From: an uncultured Bacteroidota bacterium
GTDB lineage: Bacteria > Bacteroidota > Bacteroidia > Flavobacteriales > Flavobacteriaceae
Reading direction: 5' to 3'
NCBI GenBank assembly: GCA_902512755.1
Contig: CABXKB010000002.1
Span: forward strand, 50,737 to 114,736
DNA length: 64,000 nucleotides
Shown: piece after piece, positions 1 to 9,239 of the stretch
How positions within the stretch are numbered: the first letter of the stretch is position 1
How the letters are laid out: each line of letters starts with the position of its first letter
Made by a program: the position numbers and the translations under genes
Notes under the pieces: generated by a model
Told to the model about the DNA's origin: nothing
What the model saw: only the letters and a program-made list of their open reading frames with translations
Databases searched by the model: none

Positions 1-120
1 ATGGAATTTCGAGCTTCAGCAGAAGACATTGCTCGCATGAGCCATTCTCATCCAACCTATGCTGAAGCTATTAAAGAAGCAGCATTGGCAGCGACTGAAA
101 ATAGACCACTTCATATTTAG
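1..120 (+). CDS. lpdA: Dihydrolipoyl dehydrogenase, C-terminal fragment (5' truncated by window edge)
   Basis: Frame 1 reads [39 protein letters not shown], the typical E3 C-terminal dimerisation tail (HPTxxEAxKEAAL). Confidence 0.88.
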   Translation: MEFRASAEDIARMSHSHPTYAEAIKEAALAATENRPLHI

Positions 121-232
121 TTTAATTTAAACTATCCAATTAGACAAATAAAGCTTAGTTAAGAGAATGTTAAGCACATCTGAGGATTTTCTATTTCACT
201 AGTAATTATATCTTACATATTGAAAAAAAATT

Positions 233-1516
233 TTAAGAAAAAAGAGCATCCATTTTCTTTTTTATAGCTTCTAATCCTAAATTATCAATACTACCAATAT
301 GAGTATGTTTCACGTTTCGATTAGGTTTGAAGTCATTTTTTTCTATAGCATTACCTAATTCTCGATAAGCATCTCGAAATGGCTTTCCCTCTAACACTTC
401 TTGATTGAGAGTATCTACACTAAACAAGTAGTCGTATTTTTCTTGATCAGTAATGTTTTTTTTCACTTTTATACTTGGTAAACTAAACACAAGAATTTCC
501 AAACAAGATTTTATTTCTTGAATAGCCTCAATAATTGGTCCTTTAGTCAGTTGCATCTCCCTGTGATAACCACTTGGTAGATTTGTGGTCAATAAAGCCA
601 GTTGATTTGGTAATGCCTCTAGTGTATTGCATTTTCCACGAACTAATTCAAATAGGTCTGGATTTTTTTTGTGTGGCATAATGCTAGATCCAGTTGTTAA
701 ATCATCGGGAAAAGAAATAAAGTTGAAATCTTGACCCATATATAGGCAAATATCCATACTAAACTTTGCTAGTGTACTACCAATAGATGATATGGCCATA
801 GCGGTACTTTTTTCAAGTTTTCCTCTACCCATCTGTGCAGCTACTGAATTTATTTTGAGCTGTGCAAAGTCTAAAGATTTTGTGGTAAATTTTCTATCGA
901 TTGGGAAGGCACTTCCATAACCCGCAGCACTACCTAATGGATTTTGATCAGCAATTTTATATGCGCTTTGCCAAAAGTAAAGATCGTCTATTAAACTTTC
1001 AGCATAGGCAGAAAACCATAACCCGAATGAAGAGGGCATAGCTACTTGTAAATGCGTATATCCAGGTAATAACTTGTTTTGATGTTCCTTTGCTAAGGAA
1101 AGCAAGAGTTCAAAGAGCTCCTTCACTTGTTTTTTTATTTCATTTAACTCACACTTTAAGTAAAGATGTATAGCGACTAGGATTTGGTCATTTCTTGAGC
1201 GTGCTGTATGAATTTTTTTTCCTAGATCACCTAAATCTTGAATTAATAAATACTCAATTTTAGAATGCATATCCTCAAATTCATCTTCTATGGTGAATTT
1301 ACCTTCTGTAGCTTGTTGTTGAATTTCAGTTAAAGCATCGGTAAGTTGTTTGGCTTCTTTTGAGCTAATTAATCCAATTATAGATAACATTTTTGCATGT
1401 GCAATTGATGCTTGACAATCATATTTTGCAAGCACTAAATCGTATTCACGGTCTTTCCCAACGGTAAATTGATCTACTTTTTCATGGGCAGATGACCCTT
1501 TTTGCCAAAGTTTCAT
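233..1516 (-). CDS. argH: Argininosuccinate lyase
   Basis: Lyase signature GSSIMPHKKNPD; in arginine operon. Confidence 0.96.
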   Translation of the reverse strand: MKLWQKGSSAHEKVDQFTVGKDREYDLVLAKYDCQASIAHAKMLSIIGLISSKEAKQLTDALTEIQQQATEGKFTIEDEFEDMHSKIEYLLIQDLGDLGKKIHTARSRNDQILVAIHLYLKCELNEIKKQVKELFELLLSLAKEHQNKLLPGYTHLQVAMPSSFGLWFSAYAESLIDDLYFWQSAYKIADQNPLGSAAGYGSAFPIDRKFTTKSLDFAQLKINSVAAQMGRGKLEKSTAMAISSIGSTLAKFSMDICLYMGQDFNFISFPDDLTTGSSIMPHKKNPDLFELVRGKCNTLEALPNQLALLTTNLPSGYHREMQLTKGPIIEAIQEIKSCLEILVFSLPSIKVKKNITDQEKYDYLFSVDTLNQEVLEGKPFRDAYRELGNAIEKNDFKPNRNVKHTHIGSIDNLGLEAIKKKMDALFS

Positions 1517-1517
1517 T

Positions 1518-2573
1518 TTAAAGTATTTTATTTAATAAGTTAATATACAAAGCAATACCTTCTTCTATCTCCTTTACAAAAATAAATTCATTTGCGCTAT
1601 GTGATCTAGTAGAATCACCTGGACCTAATTTAAGGGATGGACAACTCAGTTTTGCTTGATCTGACAAAGTTGGAGAGCCATAAGTGCTTCTGCCTAGTTC
1701 AACCCCCGCTTTAACAAGAGGATGTTCTAATGAGATAGATGAAGAATTTAGATTTAATGACCTCGGTATCATGGGTAAAGGTGAATTTTCTTGTATTAAA
1801 GTTACAATCTCTTTATTACTGTAACAATCATTTACCCTAACGTCAACTACCAAATCAAGACTTGCTGGAACTACATTGTGTTGATTTCCTGCACTAATTT
1901 GGGTAACAGTTATTTTAACAGGACCTAAAGTGTCTGATTCTTTTTCAAAGTAAAAGTTTTCTAACCATTTAAGTACTTTAGGAAGTTTTGAGATCGGATT
2001 GTCTTTATTTGGATGAGCTGCATGACTCGCAGTTCCTTCTACTTTTCCATCAAATACAACTAATCCTTTTTCTGCAATTGCCAATTGCATCAAAGTAGGT
2101 TCCCCAACAATAGCAACATCAATTGAAGGTAGTGAAGGCAAAAGACTGTTTAATCCATTATTGCCAGAACTTTCTTCTTCAGCTGTGGCCGCTATGATAA
2201 GATTGTATTCTGGATTTGGATAGTCGTAGAAATGAGTGAATAAAGAAATTAGAGAAACCAAAGCTCCACCTGCATCATTACTTCCTAAACCATATAATTT
2301 TCCATCCTCTATATGTGGCTGAAATGGATCTTTAGTATAAGCGGAGTTAGGTTTTACTGTATCATGATGTGAATTTAAAAGAAGAGTAGGTTTACTATCG
2401 TCAAAAAATTTATTAAAGGCATAAACATTATAATCTTGTTTTTTAAATGGGATATTATGATCGCTAAACCACTTTCCAATTCGAGCAGCAGTTTTATCTT
2501 CTTCACCTGAAAAAGATTTTATAGAAATTAAATCGTGTAGCAGCAAAATTGCCTTTTCACTTAATTTTTTCAT
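1518..2573 (-). CDS. argE: M20 family deacylase, N-acyl-ornithine deacylase (ArgE-type)
   Basis: M20 motifs (NSHHDTVKP, GSNDAGGALVS, AEEESSG); operon context. Confidence 0.88.
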   Translation of the reverse strand: MKKLSEKAILLLHDLISIKSFSGEEDKTAARIGKWFSDHNIPFKKQDYNVYAFNKFFDDSKPTLLLNSHHDTVKPNSAYTKDPFQPHIEDGKLYGLGSNDAGGALVSLISLFTHFYDYPNPEYNLIIAATAEEESSGNNGLNSLLPSLPSIDVAIVGEPTLMQLAIAEKGLVVFDGKVEGTASHAAHPNKDNPISKLPKVLKWLENFYFEKESDTLGPVKITVTQISAGNQHNVVPASLDLVVDVRVNDCYSNKEIVTLIQENSPLPMIPRSLNLNSSSISLEHPLVKAGVELGRSTYGSPTLSDQAKLSCPSLKLGPGDSTRSHSANEFIFVKEIEEGIALYINLLNKIL

Positions 2574-3352
2574 CTTAATGTAATTGAAGTATAAGGGGTG
2601 GCTCGATTTATCATTTTTGAATTACCAATTGCAACTTCACTTACACCCCCATCTAACGCATCAAATGCATTCTGTAATTTAGGTATCATCCCTTGCGAAA
2701 TTGTATTAGTTAATAATAAGTTTTGATATGATTGTTTATTTATTTTTTTAATCAATGATGATGAATCCTCTATATCTTTCATTACTCCAGGTAATTCAAA
2801 ACAATAATTTAGTTTTATTTCAAAATCTTTAGCTAAAGACTTTCCAATCTCTGCTGTTATAGTGTCAGCATTGGTGTTTAAAAGTTGTCCATTCCCATCA
2901 TGGGTAATGGCGCAATATACAGGAATGATATTTTGTTTAAAAATTTGATTAAACCAGTCGTTATTAACCCAAGTAACATCTCCAACAAAACCATAATTAA
3001 TTGATCCTACAGGACGTTTTACTGCTTTTATAGAGTCAGCATCTGCTCCTGATAAACCTAGTGCATTACATCCCAAACCTTGTAAATGAGCGACGATAGA
3101 TTTATTTACCTGACCCGCATAAAGCGCAGTGATTAGCTCTAGTGTATCTAAATTAGTAACTCTTCGACCATCTTTCATTTGAACTGGTATTCCAAGTTTT
3201 TCTGCCCAAGCGGTTGCTCTTTTACCGCCACCATGAACTAGAACTTTGGGTCCTTTTATACCAGTGAAATCTTTCAGAAAGGAAAGAAGTTTTTCCTTTT
3301 GTTCAATAATAGCACCGCCTATTTTTACAATATTTAGTTTAGGCATGATCAA
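2570..3352 (-). CDS. argB: Acetylglutamate (or succinylglutamate) kinase
   Basis: Amino-acid kinase fold motifs (KIGGAII, VHGGGKRA, NTNADTITAEI). Confidence 0.93.
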   Translation of the reverse strand: MIMPKLNIVKIGGAIIEQKEKLLSFLKDFTGIKGPKVLVHGGGKRATAWAEKLGIPVQMKDGRRVTNLDTLELITALYAGQVNKSIVAHLQGLGCNALGLSGADADSIKAVKRPVGSINYGFVGDVTWVNNDWFNQIFKQNIIPVYCAITHDGNGQLLNTNADTITAEIGKSLAKDFEIKLNYCFELPGVMKDIEDSSSLIKKINKQSYQNLLLTNTISQGMIPKLQNAFDALDGGVSEVAIGNSKMINRATPYTSITLR

Positions 3353-4286
3353 GTAAAATTTTTAGTACAGCCTGAGCGGCGAAAGTACGATTATTAGCTT
3401 GTTCAATTACCAAGGAATTTGAATTGTCAAGCACACTGTCTGAAGCTACAATATTACGACGAATAGGGAGGCAATGCATAAACTTGGCATTTTTGGTTAG
3501 ACTCATTTTTTCTTTTGTAAGCATCCATTTCTCATCAGTTCTCAATATCTGTCCATATTGCTGATAGGAACACCAATTTTTAGCATAAACAAAGTCAGCA
3601 TTTTGTATAGCTTCAGATTGGTTATGTAAAACAGGAATGTTTTTTGTGATATTTTTATCCAAGTCATAACCTTTCGGGTTAGCAATAACATAATCTGCTT
3701 CTTGAAATGACATCATTTGAGTAAATGAATTAGCTACTGCATGAGGCAGAGCTTTTGGATGGGGAGTCCAAGTTAAAACAACTTTTGGGCGATATTTTTT
3801 TTTGTGTTCTTCTAGTGTTACTGCATCTGCCAATGCTTGCAAGGGATGGCCAGTAGCACTTTCCATATTTATGACAGGAATTTTAGCATATTTAGCAAAG
3901 CTTTTTAAAACAATTTCAGCCTCATCTTGTTTTTTATTAGTAAGTGAAGCAAAAGCTCTAATCGCAACCATGTCACAATATTGGGAAACTACAGCAGCAG
4001 CTTCTCGTATGTGTTCAGAACGAATTCCTCGCATTTGTGTACCATCTTCAAATTCCAAAGCCCATGCTTCATTAGAAAAATTCATAACCATGGTTGAAAA
4101 CCCAAGTTGTTGGGCCGCTTTTTGAGTACTTAATCGGGTTCTTAAACTTGGGTTAAAAAATAATAATCCCAAAGTTTTTCGTTTTCCAATATCTTCATGA
4201 GAGTAGGGGCTTTCCTTTAATGATTTCGCAAGGTCTAAAGCCTTTTGAAAGTTAGGTAAGTCATTTAAAGTGATGAAATGTTTCAT
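3339..4286 (-). CDS. argF': N-acyl-L-ornithine carbamoyltransferase (acetyl- or succinylornithine type)
   Basis: FFNPSLRTRLSTQKAA carbamoyl-phosphate motif, HCLPIRRN; AOTCase/SOTCase-like rather than OTCase. Confidence 0.92.
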   Translation of the reverse strand: MKHFITLNDLPNFQKALDLAKSLKESPYSHEDIGKRKTLGLLFFNPSLRTRLSTQKAAQQLGFSTMVMNFSNEAWALEFEDGTQMRGIRSEHIREAAAVVSQYCDMVAIRAFASLTNKKQDEAEIVLKSFAKYAKIPVINMESATGHPLQALADAVTLEEHKKKYRPKVVLTWTPHPKALPHAVANSFTQMMSFQEADYVIANPKGYDLDKNITKNIPVLHNQSEAIQNADFVYAKNWCSYQQYGQILRTDEKWMLTKEKMSLTKNAKFMHCLPIRRNIVASDSVLDNSNSLVIEQANNRTFAAQAVLKILLDHA

Positions 4287-5422
4287 GCGTTTATGGCTTT
4301 AAGGGCTTTTTCTAATTTTTGAAAGAAGAGGTCAATATGTTTTTTTTGAACAGTTAAAGGTGGAAGAATACGTAATAAATTTTTATTACTGCTTCCCCCT
4401 GTAAAGATATGCTGATTATAAATTAATTCTTTACGTAAAGTACTGACCTGAAAATCAAATTCAAGTCCTAGCATTAAGCCTCTTCCTTTTATTTTTTTTA
4501 CACTAGGGATGTTTTTAGCGTATTCTATAAAATAGTCACCAAGTTCTTTTGCATGCTCTTGAAGATCTTCTTTTTTTAAAACATCCAGAACCGCTAAAGA
4601 TGCAGAGCAAGCAAGGTGATTCCCTCCAAAGGTTGTTCCTAACATACCATGTTTTGATTTAATTGAAGAATGCGCTAAGACACCTCCGATAGGAAATCCA
4701 TTACCCATTCCCTTTGCCATAGAAATTATGTCCGGTTCAATACGATATTTTTGATAGGAAAAAAAGGTTCCAGTTCTGCTAAATCCAGCTTGAACTTCAT
4801 CAGCAATCAAGCAAGCATTATTAATTTTACATAATCTATCCATTGTATAGATAAATTTTTCCGAGGGTTCATCTAAACCACCCACTCCTTGAATGGCTTC
4901 AAATATTACGGCACAAACATCTCCTTTTTTAATTTCAGCTTCTAAAAGTTTTTCATCATTAAATGGTAAGAAAGTAACTTCTTGTTGAAGATTTAAGGGT
5001 GCATTAATAGCCAGATTATCTGTTGCAGCAACTGCAGCAGATGTTCTACCATGAAAAGAATGATTAAAAGCAATGATGCGTTTTTTACCAGTCACGAAAG
5101 AGGCGAGTTTCAAAGCGTTTTCATTAGCTTCAGCACCCGAGCTACATAAAAACAATTGATAGTTATGGCAGCTTGACTGTTCACCAATAGCATTAGCTAA
5201 TTCTTGTTGTAGGGGGTTTTTTACTGCATTTGAATAAAAGCCAATGTAGTTTAATTGTTTAGTTAAACGTTCTTTGTAATGATTATGTCCGTGACCAATT
5301 GATATGACAGCATGGCCACCATAAAAATCTAAGTACTCAATCCCTTTCTCATCATAAACATAAACATCTTTAGCATGAGTAGGTGTAACATCATAAAGTG
5401 GATAAACATCAAAAAGTTTCAT
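4283..5422 (-). CDS. argD: Acyl-ornithine aminotransferase (class III PLP)
   Basis: Class-III aminotransferase motifs (SGAEANENALKLA, ADEVQAGFSRTG, GTTFGGNHLACSA). Confidence 0.94.
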   Translation of the reverse strand: MKLFDVYPLYDVTPTHAKDVYVYDEKGIEYLDFYGGHAVISIGHGHNHYKERLTKQLNYIGFYSNAVKNPLQQELANAIGEQSSCHNYQLFLCSSGAEANENALKLASFVTGKKRIIAFNHSFHGRTSAAVAATDNLAINAPLNLQQEVTFLPFNDEKLLEAEIKKGDVCAVIFEAIQGVGGLDEPSEKFIYTMDRLCKINNACLIADEVQAGFSRTGTFFSYQKYRIEPDIISMAKGMGNGFPIGGVLAHSSIKSKHGMLGTTFGGNHLACSASLAVLDVLKKEDLQEHAKELGDYFIEYAKNIPSVKKIKGRGLMLGLEFDFQVSTLRKELIYNQHIFTGGSSNKNLLRILPPLTVQKKHIDLFFQKLEKALKAINA

Positions 5423-6216
5423 TATTGTTTTGAGATTTCGTTTATTTTATTGAATGAGGCAACTAATCCTTTTATTAAAGAAGAACTTAATCCTTCATGT
5501 TCCATTTCATTTAACCCTGTAATCGTACAACCTCGAGGCGTGGTCACTTTATCGATTTCTTGTTCAGGGTGTGTGTCTGTTTCAATTAAAAGGCTTGCAG
5601 CTCCGAGAGCGGTCTGCATAGACATTTTCATCGCTTCATCAGCATCAAAACCCAACTGAACTCCTCCCTGGGTTGTTGCACGAATCAAGCGCATCCAAAA
5701 AGCAATTCCACTGGCACAGATAACTGTGGCAGCTTGCATATGTTCTTCAGCAATTTTAATAGATGTGCCAAGCCCATTAAAAATTGCCATTGCAACATCT
5801 ATTCGCTTTTCACCTACTTTGTTACTGCACAAGCAGGTCATTGATTTTCCAACTGAAATAGCTGTATTGGGCATTGAACGAATAATAGGAATATGTGTTC
5901 CAATGACTGCTTCAATGCGTTCAATTTTAAAACCAGTTATGGTAGAGATGATAACATGGTTTTCCCCTAAAAGATCTTTTACTTTAGTTAATATTTTTTC
6001 CATATGACCGGGTTGAACGGCAAAGATTAAAATATCAGAATTACGAACTGCTTCTAAATTATCTTTGGAAACCAATACTTGATTGGACTTATTCCAATCC
6101 TTTAATGAATCAGGATTTCGTTTGGTTAAATATAAAGTTGTAATACTGTTATTTATTAAAAGACCTTTTGCGATACTTAGACCTAAATTTCCAGTTCCGA
6201 TAATTGCTATTTTCAT
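5422..6216 (-). CDS. proC: Pyrroline-5-carboxylate reductase
   Basis: N-terminal GTGNLG Rossmann motif; C-terminal motif TTPRGCTITGLNEMEHEG. Confidence 0.94.
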   Translation of the reverse strand: MKIAIIGTGNLGLSIAKGLLINNSITTLYLTKRNPDSLKDWNKSNQVLVSKDNLEAVRNSDILIFAVQPGHMEKILTKVKDLLGENHVIISTITGFKIERIEAVIGTHIPIIRSMPNTAISVGKSMTCLCSNKVGEKRIDVAMAIFNGLGTSIKIAEEHMQAATVICASGIAFWMRLIRATTQGGVQLGFDADEAMKMSMQTALGAASLLIETDTHPEQEIDKVTTPRGCTITGLNEMEHEGLSSSLIKGLVASFNKINEISKQ

Positions 6217-6221
6217 GTTGA

Positions 6222-7196
6222 TTAAAATATGGATGTTTTTAATTGAAGACCTAGGTTTTCTTCCCAGCCCATCATAAGATTTAAATTTTGTAAGGCTTGC
6301 CCAGAGGCACCTTTAATTAAATTATCTATTATTGAGGTTACCAATAGCTTATTATTATGCTTGTGTAAATGCAAAAAGCATTGGTTTGAGTTAATGACTA
6401 ATTTTAAATGTACTTCCTTTTTGGACACTTGTGTAAAGGGTGCGATTTTATAAAAGTCTTCATATAGTTTGAATGCATCATTTAAATTTCCATCAAAAAA
6501 TGTATAGGCTGTAGCGAAAATACCTCTTGTAAAGTCTCCGCGTTGAGGTAAGAAGAAAACATCAGTATTTTTTCCTTGTACTTGATTTAAAGTTTCTTCG
6601 ATTTCCCAAAGGTGTTGATGAGTAAAAGGTTTGTACCAAGAAAGATTATTATTTCTCCAACTAAAATGACTCGTAGCAGAATTAACCACTCCAGCACCTG
6701 TACTTCCCGTAGTAGCATTAACATGTATAGCACTATTCAATTTATTTGCATTAGCCAATGGGAGTAAAGCTAGCTGTATAGCGGTGGCAAAACAGCCAGG
6801 ATTAGCAATAGATTTAGCTTTTTTAATAGCTATTTTATTAATTTCTGGAAGACCATAAACAAATTCTCTTTGTTTAAATTTTGCATCTTTTTTCAGGCGA
6901 AAATCATTACTTAAATCAATAATAAAAGTAGCATCTGAAAAAGGATGATTTTCTAAAAATTTCAATGAATTCCCATGACCTAAACACAAAAAAATGACAT
7001 CAACTTTTGTATTGACTTGATCAGTAAATTTTAACTCAACTTGGCCTAATAGATCTTGATGAGTTTCACTTACAAGGTCTCCAGGTCTAGTTGTGCTATA
7101 TATAAAATCGAGAATAAGTGAGGGGTGATTTATTACCAGTCGTAATAACTCTCCTCCTGTATAACCTGAACCACCAATAATACCAACTGTTTTCAT
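6222..7196 (-). CDS. argC: N-acetyl-gamma-glutamyl-phosphate reductase
   Basis: GGSGYTGGELLRL and ANPGCFATAIQLALLPL active-site motif. Confidence 0.95.
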   Translation of the reverse strand: MKTVGIIGGSGYTGGELLRLVINHPSLILDFIYSTTRPGDLVSETHQDLLGQVELKFTDQVNTKVDVIFLCLGHGNSLKFLENHPFSDATFIIDLSNDFRLKKDAKFKQREFVYGLPEINKIAIKKAKSIANPGCFATAIQLALLPLANANKLNSAIHVNATTGSTGAGVVNSATSHFSWRNNNLSWYKPFTHQHLWEIEETLNQVQGKNTDVFFLPQRGDFTRGIFATAYTFFDGNLNDAFKLYEDFYKIAPFTQVSKKEVHLKLVINSNQCFLHLHKHNNKLLVTSIIDNLIKGASGQALQNLNLMMGWEENLGLQLKTSIF

Positions 7197-8380
7197 TTGT
7201 TTAAGGGATTTACGGTTCCAAAAATTTTATGTGCGTTTGATATAATTTTTATAAACCCTTTTGCATCATCTGCTGTCCAAGCCTTATTCATTTCCCCGTA
7301 GTTCCCAAATGAGGCATTCATTAAATCATTAGGAGATTTAACGCCCTGTAATTCAAAACGATATGGATGAAGTGTTACAAATACATCACCGTTGACTGTT
7401 TTTTGACTACTTTTTAGGAAGGCTTCAATATCCCTCATGACTGCATCAAGATAATTTCCCTCATGCAGTTGCATGCCATAGAAGTTTGACATTTGTTCTT
7501 TTTGGAATTGTTGCCACTTACTTTGGGTATGTTTTTCAAGTAGGTGATGGGCTTTAATTATAATCATAGGAGCTGCTGCTTCAAAACCTACTCGACCTTT
7601 AATTCCAATTATTGTGTCTCCAACATGAATGTCTCGACCAATAGCATAATCTTTAGCAATTTCTTGTAATTGCTGGATTAAATTAACCGGATTTCCACTT
7701 TTTTTATTTAGGGCAACCAATTCTCCTAATTTAAAACTTAAGATTATTTTCTTAGGCGTAGTTTCAATCAATTGATTAGGGTAAGCATTATCAGGTAGTG
7801 ATTGGATTGAAGTTAGAGTTTCATTTCCCCCAACACTAGTTCCCCAAAGTCCTTGATTAATAGAGTATTGAGTTTTTTTCCATGAAAGATTAATCCCCTG
7901 ACTTTTTAGGAATTGAATTTCCGTTTCTCTAGATAGTTGTTTATCACGAATAGGAGTAATAATTTCTATATTAGGGGCAAGTACTTGAAAGATTAAATCA
8001 AAGCGTACCTGATCATTTCCTGCACCGGTACTTCCGTGGGCAATAAATTTCGCTTTAATGCTTTTAGCATACTCTATAATTTCTATAGCCTGAACAATAC
8101 GTTCTGCACTCACTGATAAAGGGTATGTGTTATTTTTTAATACATTTCCAAAAATCAAATATTTTACAATTTTTTCGTAAAATGATTTTAAAGCATTAAT
8201 AGAGCGATAGGTATTTGCACCCATAGTATAGGCGTTTTTTTCTTGCTCTTTGATTTGATTGGCTGAAAATCCACCAGTGTTAATACTTACCGCATGGACT
8301 TCATAGTCTTCATCTGAAAGGGTTTTTAGGCAATATGAGGTATCTAGGCCTCCGCTATATGCTAGGACAAGTTTTTTCAT
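7193..8380 (-). CDS. argG: Argininosuccinate synthase
   Basis: LAYSGGLDTSYCLK P-loop; GSTGAGNDQVRFD. Confidence 0.95.
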   Translation of the reverse strand: MKKLVLAYSGGLDTSYCLKTLSDEDYEVHAVSINTGGFSANQIKEQEKNAYTMGANTYRSINALKSFYEKIVKYLIFGNVLKNNTYPLSVSAERIVQAIEIIEYAKSIKAKFIAHGSTGAGNDQVRFDLIFQVLAPNIEIITPIRDKQLSRETEIQFLKSQGINLSWKKTQYSINQGLWGTSVGGNETLTSIQSLPDNAYPNQLIETTPKKIILSFKLGELVALNKKSGNPVNLIQQLQEIAKDYAIGRDIHVGDTIIGIKGRVGFEAAAPMIIIKAHHLLEKHTQSKWQQFQKEQMSNFYGMQLHEGNYLDAVMRDIEAFLKSSQKTVNGDVFVTLHPYRFELQGVKSPNDLMNASFGNYGEMNKAWTADDAKGFIKIISNAHKIFGTVNPLNK

Positions 8381-8383
8381 TTC

Positions 8384-8965
8384 TTATTTTTTTTTAAAAA
8401 GGCCACTTAAAAAAGTGTTGCTCTTAGAAGAATTTTCATTTTTTTCGTTAGGGTCGTGAAGCATTCCTGTACACAAGCAAAGTTTACGTTCAGTCCTTGT
8501 TAAGATATCAAAATTTTTACAAGTCTGACACCCTTTCCAAAATTCTGGATCATCAGTTAATTCAGAAAAGTGAACAGGCTTATAGCCTAATTCATAATTA
8601 ATTTTCATCACGGCTTGCCCAGTAGTAATTCCAAATATCTTTGCTTTTGGATATTGTTTAAGTGAAATATTGAAGACTTCTTTTTTGATTTTTTTAGCCA
8701 AACCTCTACCTCGAAATTCAGGTGCCACTATTAAACCTGAGTGAGCGACATATTTCCCATGCCCCCAAATCTCTATGTAGCAAAAACCAGCAAATTTGTC
8801 TTCATCTATTGCGATGACGGCATTACCGTTTTCAATTTTAGTTGCTAAATATTCTGGAGATCTTCTGGCTATTCCAGTTCCTCTAACCTTAGCAGACTCA
8901 TCGATACAGATGCTAATTTGCTTGGCATAAATTATGTGTTCCGCTTTTGCGCGTAAAATTTTCAT
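8384..8965 (-). CDS. GNAT-family N-acyltransferase with Cys-rich C-terminal segment; first gene of the arg operon
   Basis: GNAT motif VAPEFRGRGLAKKI; Cys cluster GCQTCKN...KLCLCTG; directly upstream of argG on the same strand. Confidence 0.85.
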   Translation of the reverse strand: MKILRAKAEHIIYAKQISICIDESAKVRGTGIARRSPEYLATKIENGNAVIAIDEDKFAGFCYIEIWGHGKYVAHSGLIVAPEFRGRGLAKKIKKEVFNISLKQYPKAKIFGITTGQAVMKINYELGYKPVHFSELTDDPEFWKGCQTCKNFDILTRTERKLCLCTGMLHDPNEKNENSSKSNTFLSGLFKKK

Positions 8966-9212
8966 TCCTTATTTAAAATGTGGTAATTATTTTTGTTTTA
9001 TCGAGAAGGGAGAAGGGCACACCATACTCCATAGAAATGTTACACCCACAAGGGGCGACGAGAAATATTACGCAACGGAAGTTTAGTTGCGAAAGGAATT
9101 AATAAAGAAGTTTTCAAATCATACATTACTTTGCAAAAGTCTATTAAAATTTTTATTTAACAAAAAAAATCAAGTCTTTTCTTAAAATAAGATAGAGTAA
9201 AGAGCGAATGCT

Positions 9213-9220
9213 TAACTTTG
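9213..9220 (+). promoter_or_regulatory. Bacteroidota-type -7 box TAACTTTG upstream of tilS
   Basis: Exact match to TAnnTTTG, about 20 nt before the tilS ATG. Confidence 0.5.
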
Positions 9221-9239
9221 TATTACTCAATTCAAGAGG

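Noticed and set aside
3802-4125. Plus-strand ORF of 107 aa
   Set aside because: Antisense to argF', low-complexity Ser/Ala/Cys composition, no family resemblance; shadow ORF.
5375-6277. Plus-strand ORFs at 5375, 5726 and 6083
   Set aside because: Antisense to proC and neighbouring arg genes; no independent start context.
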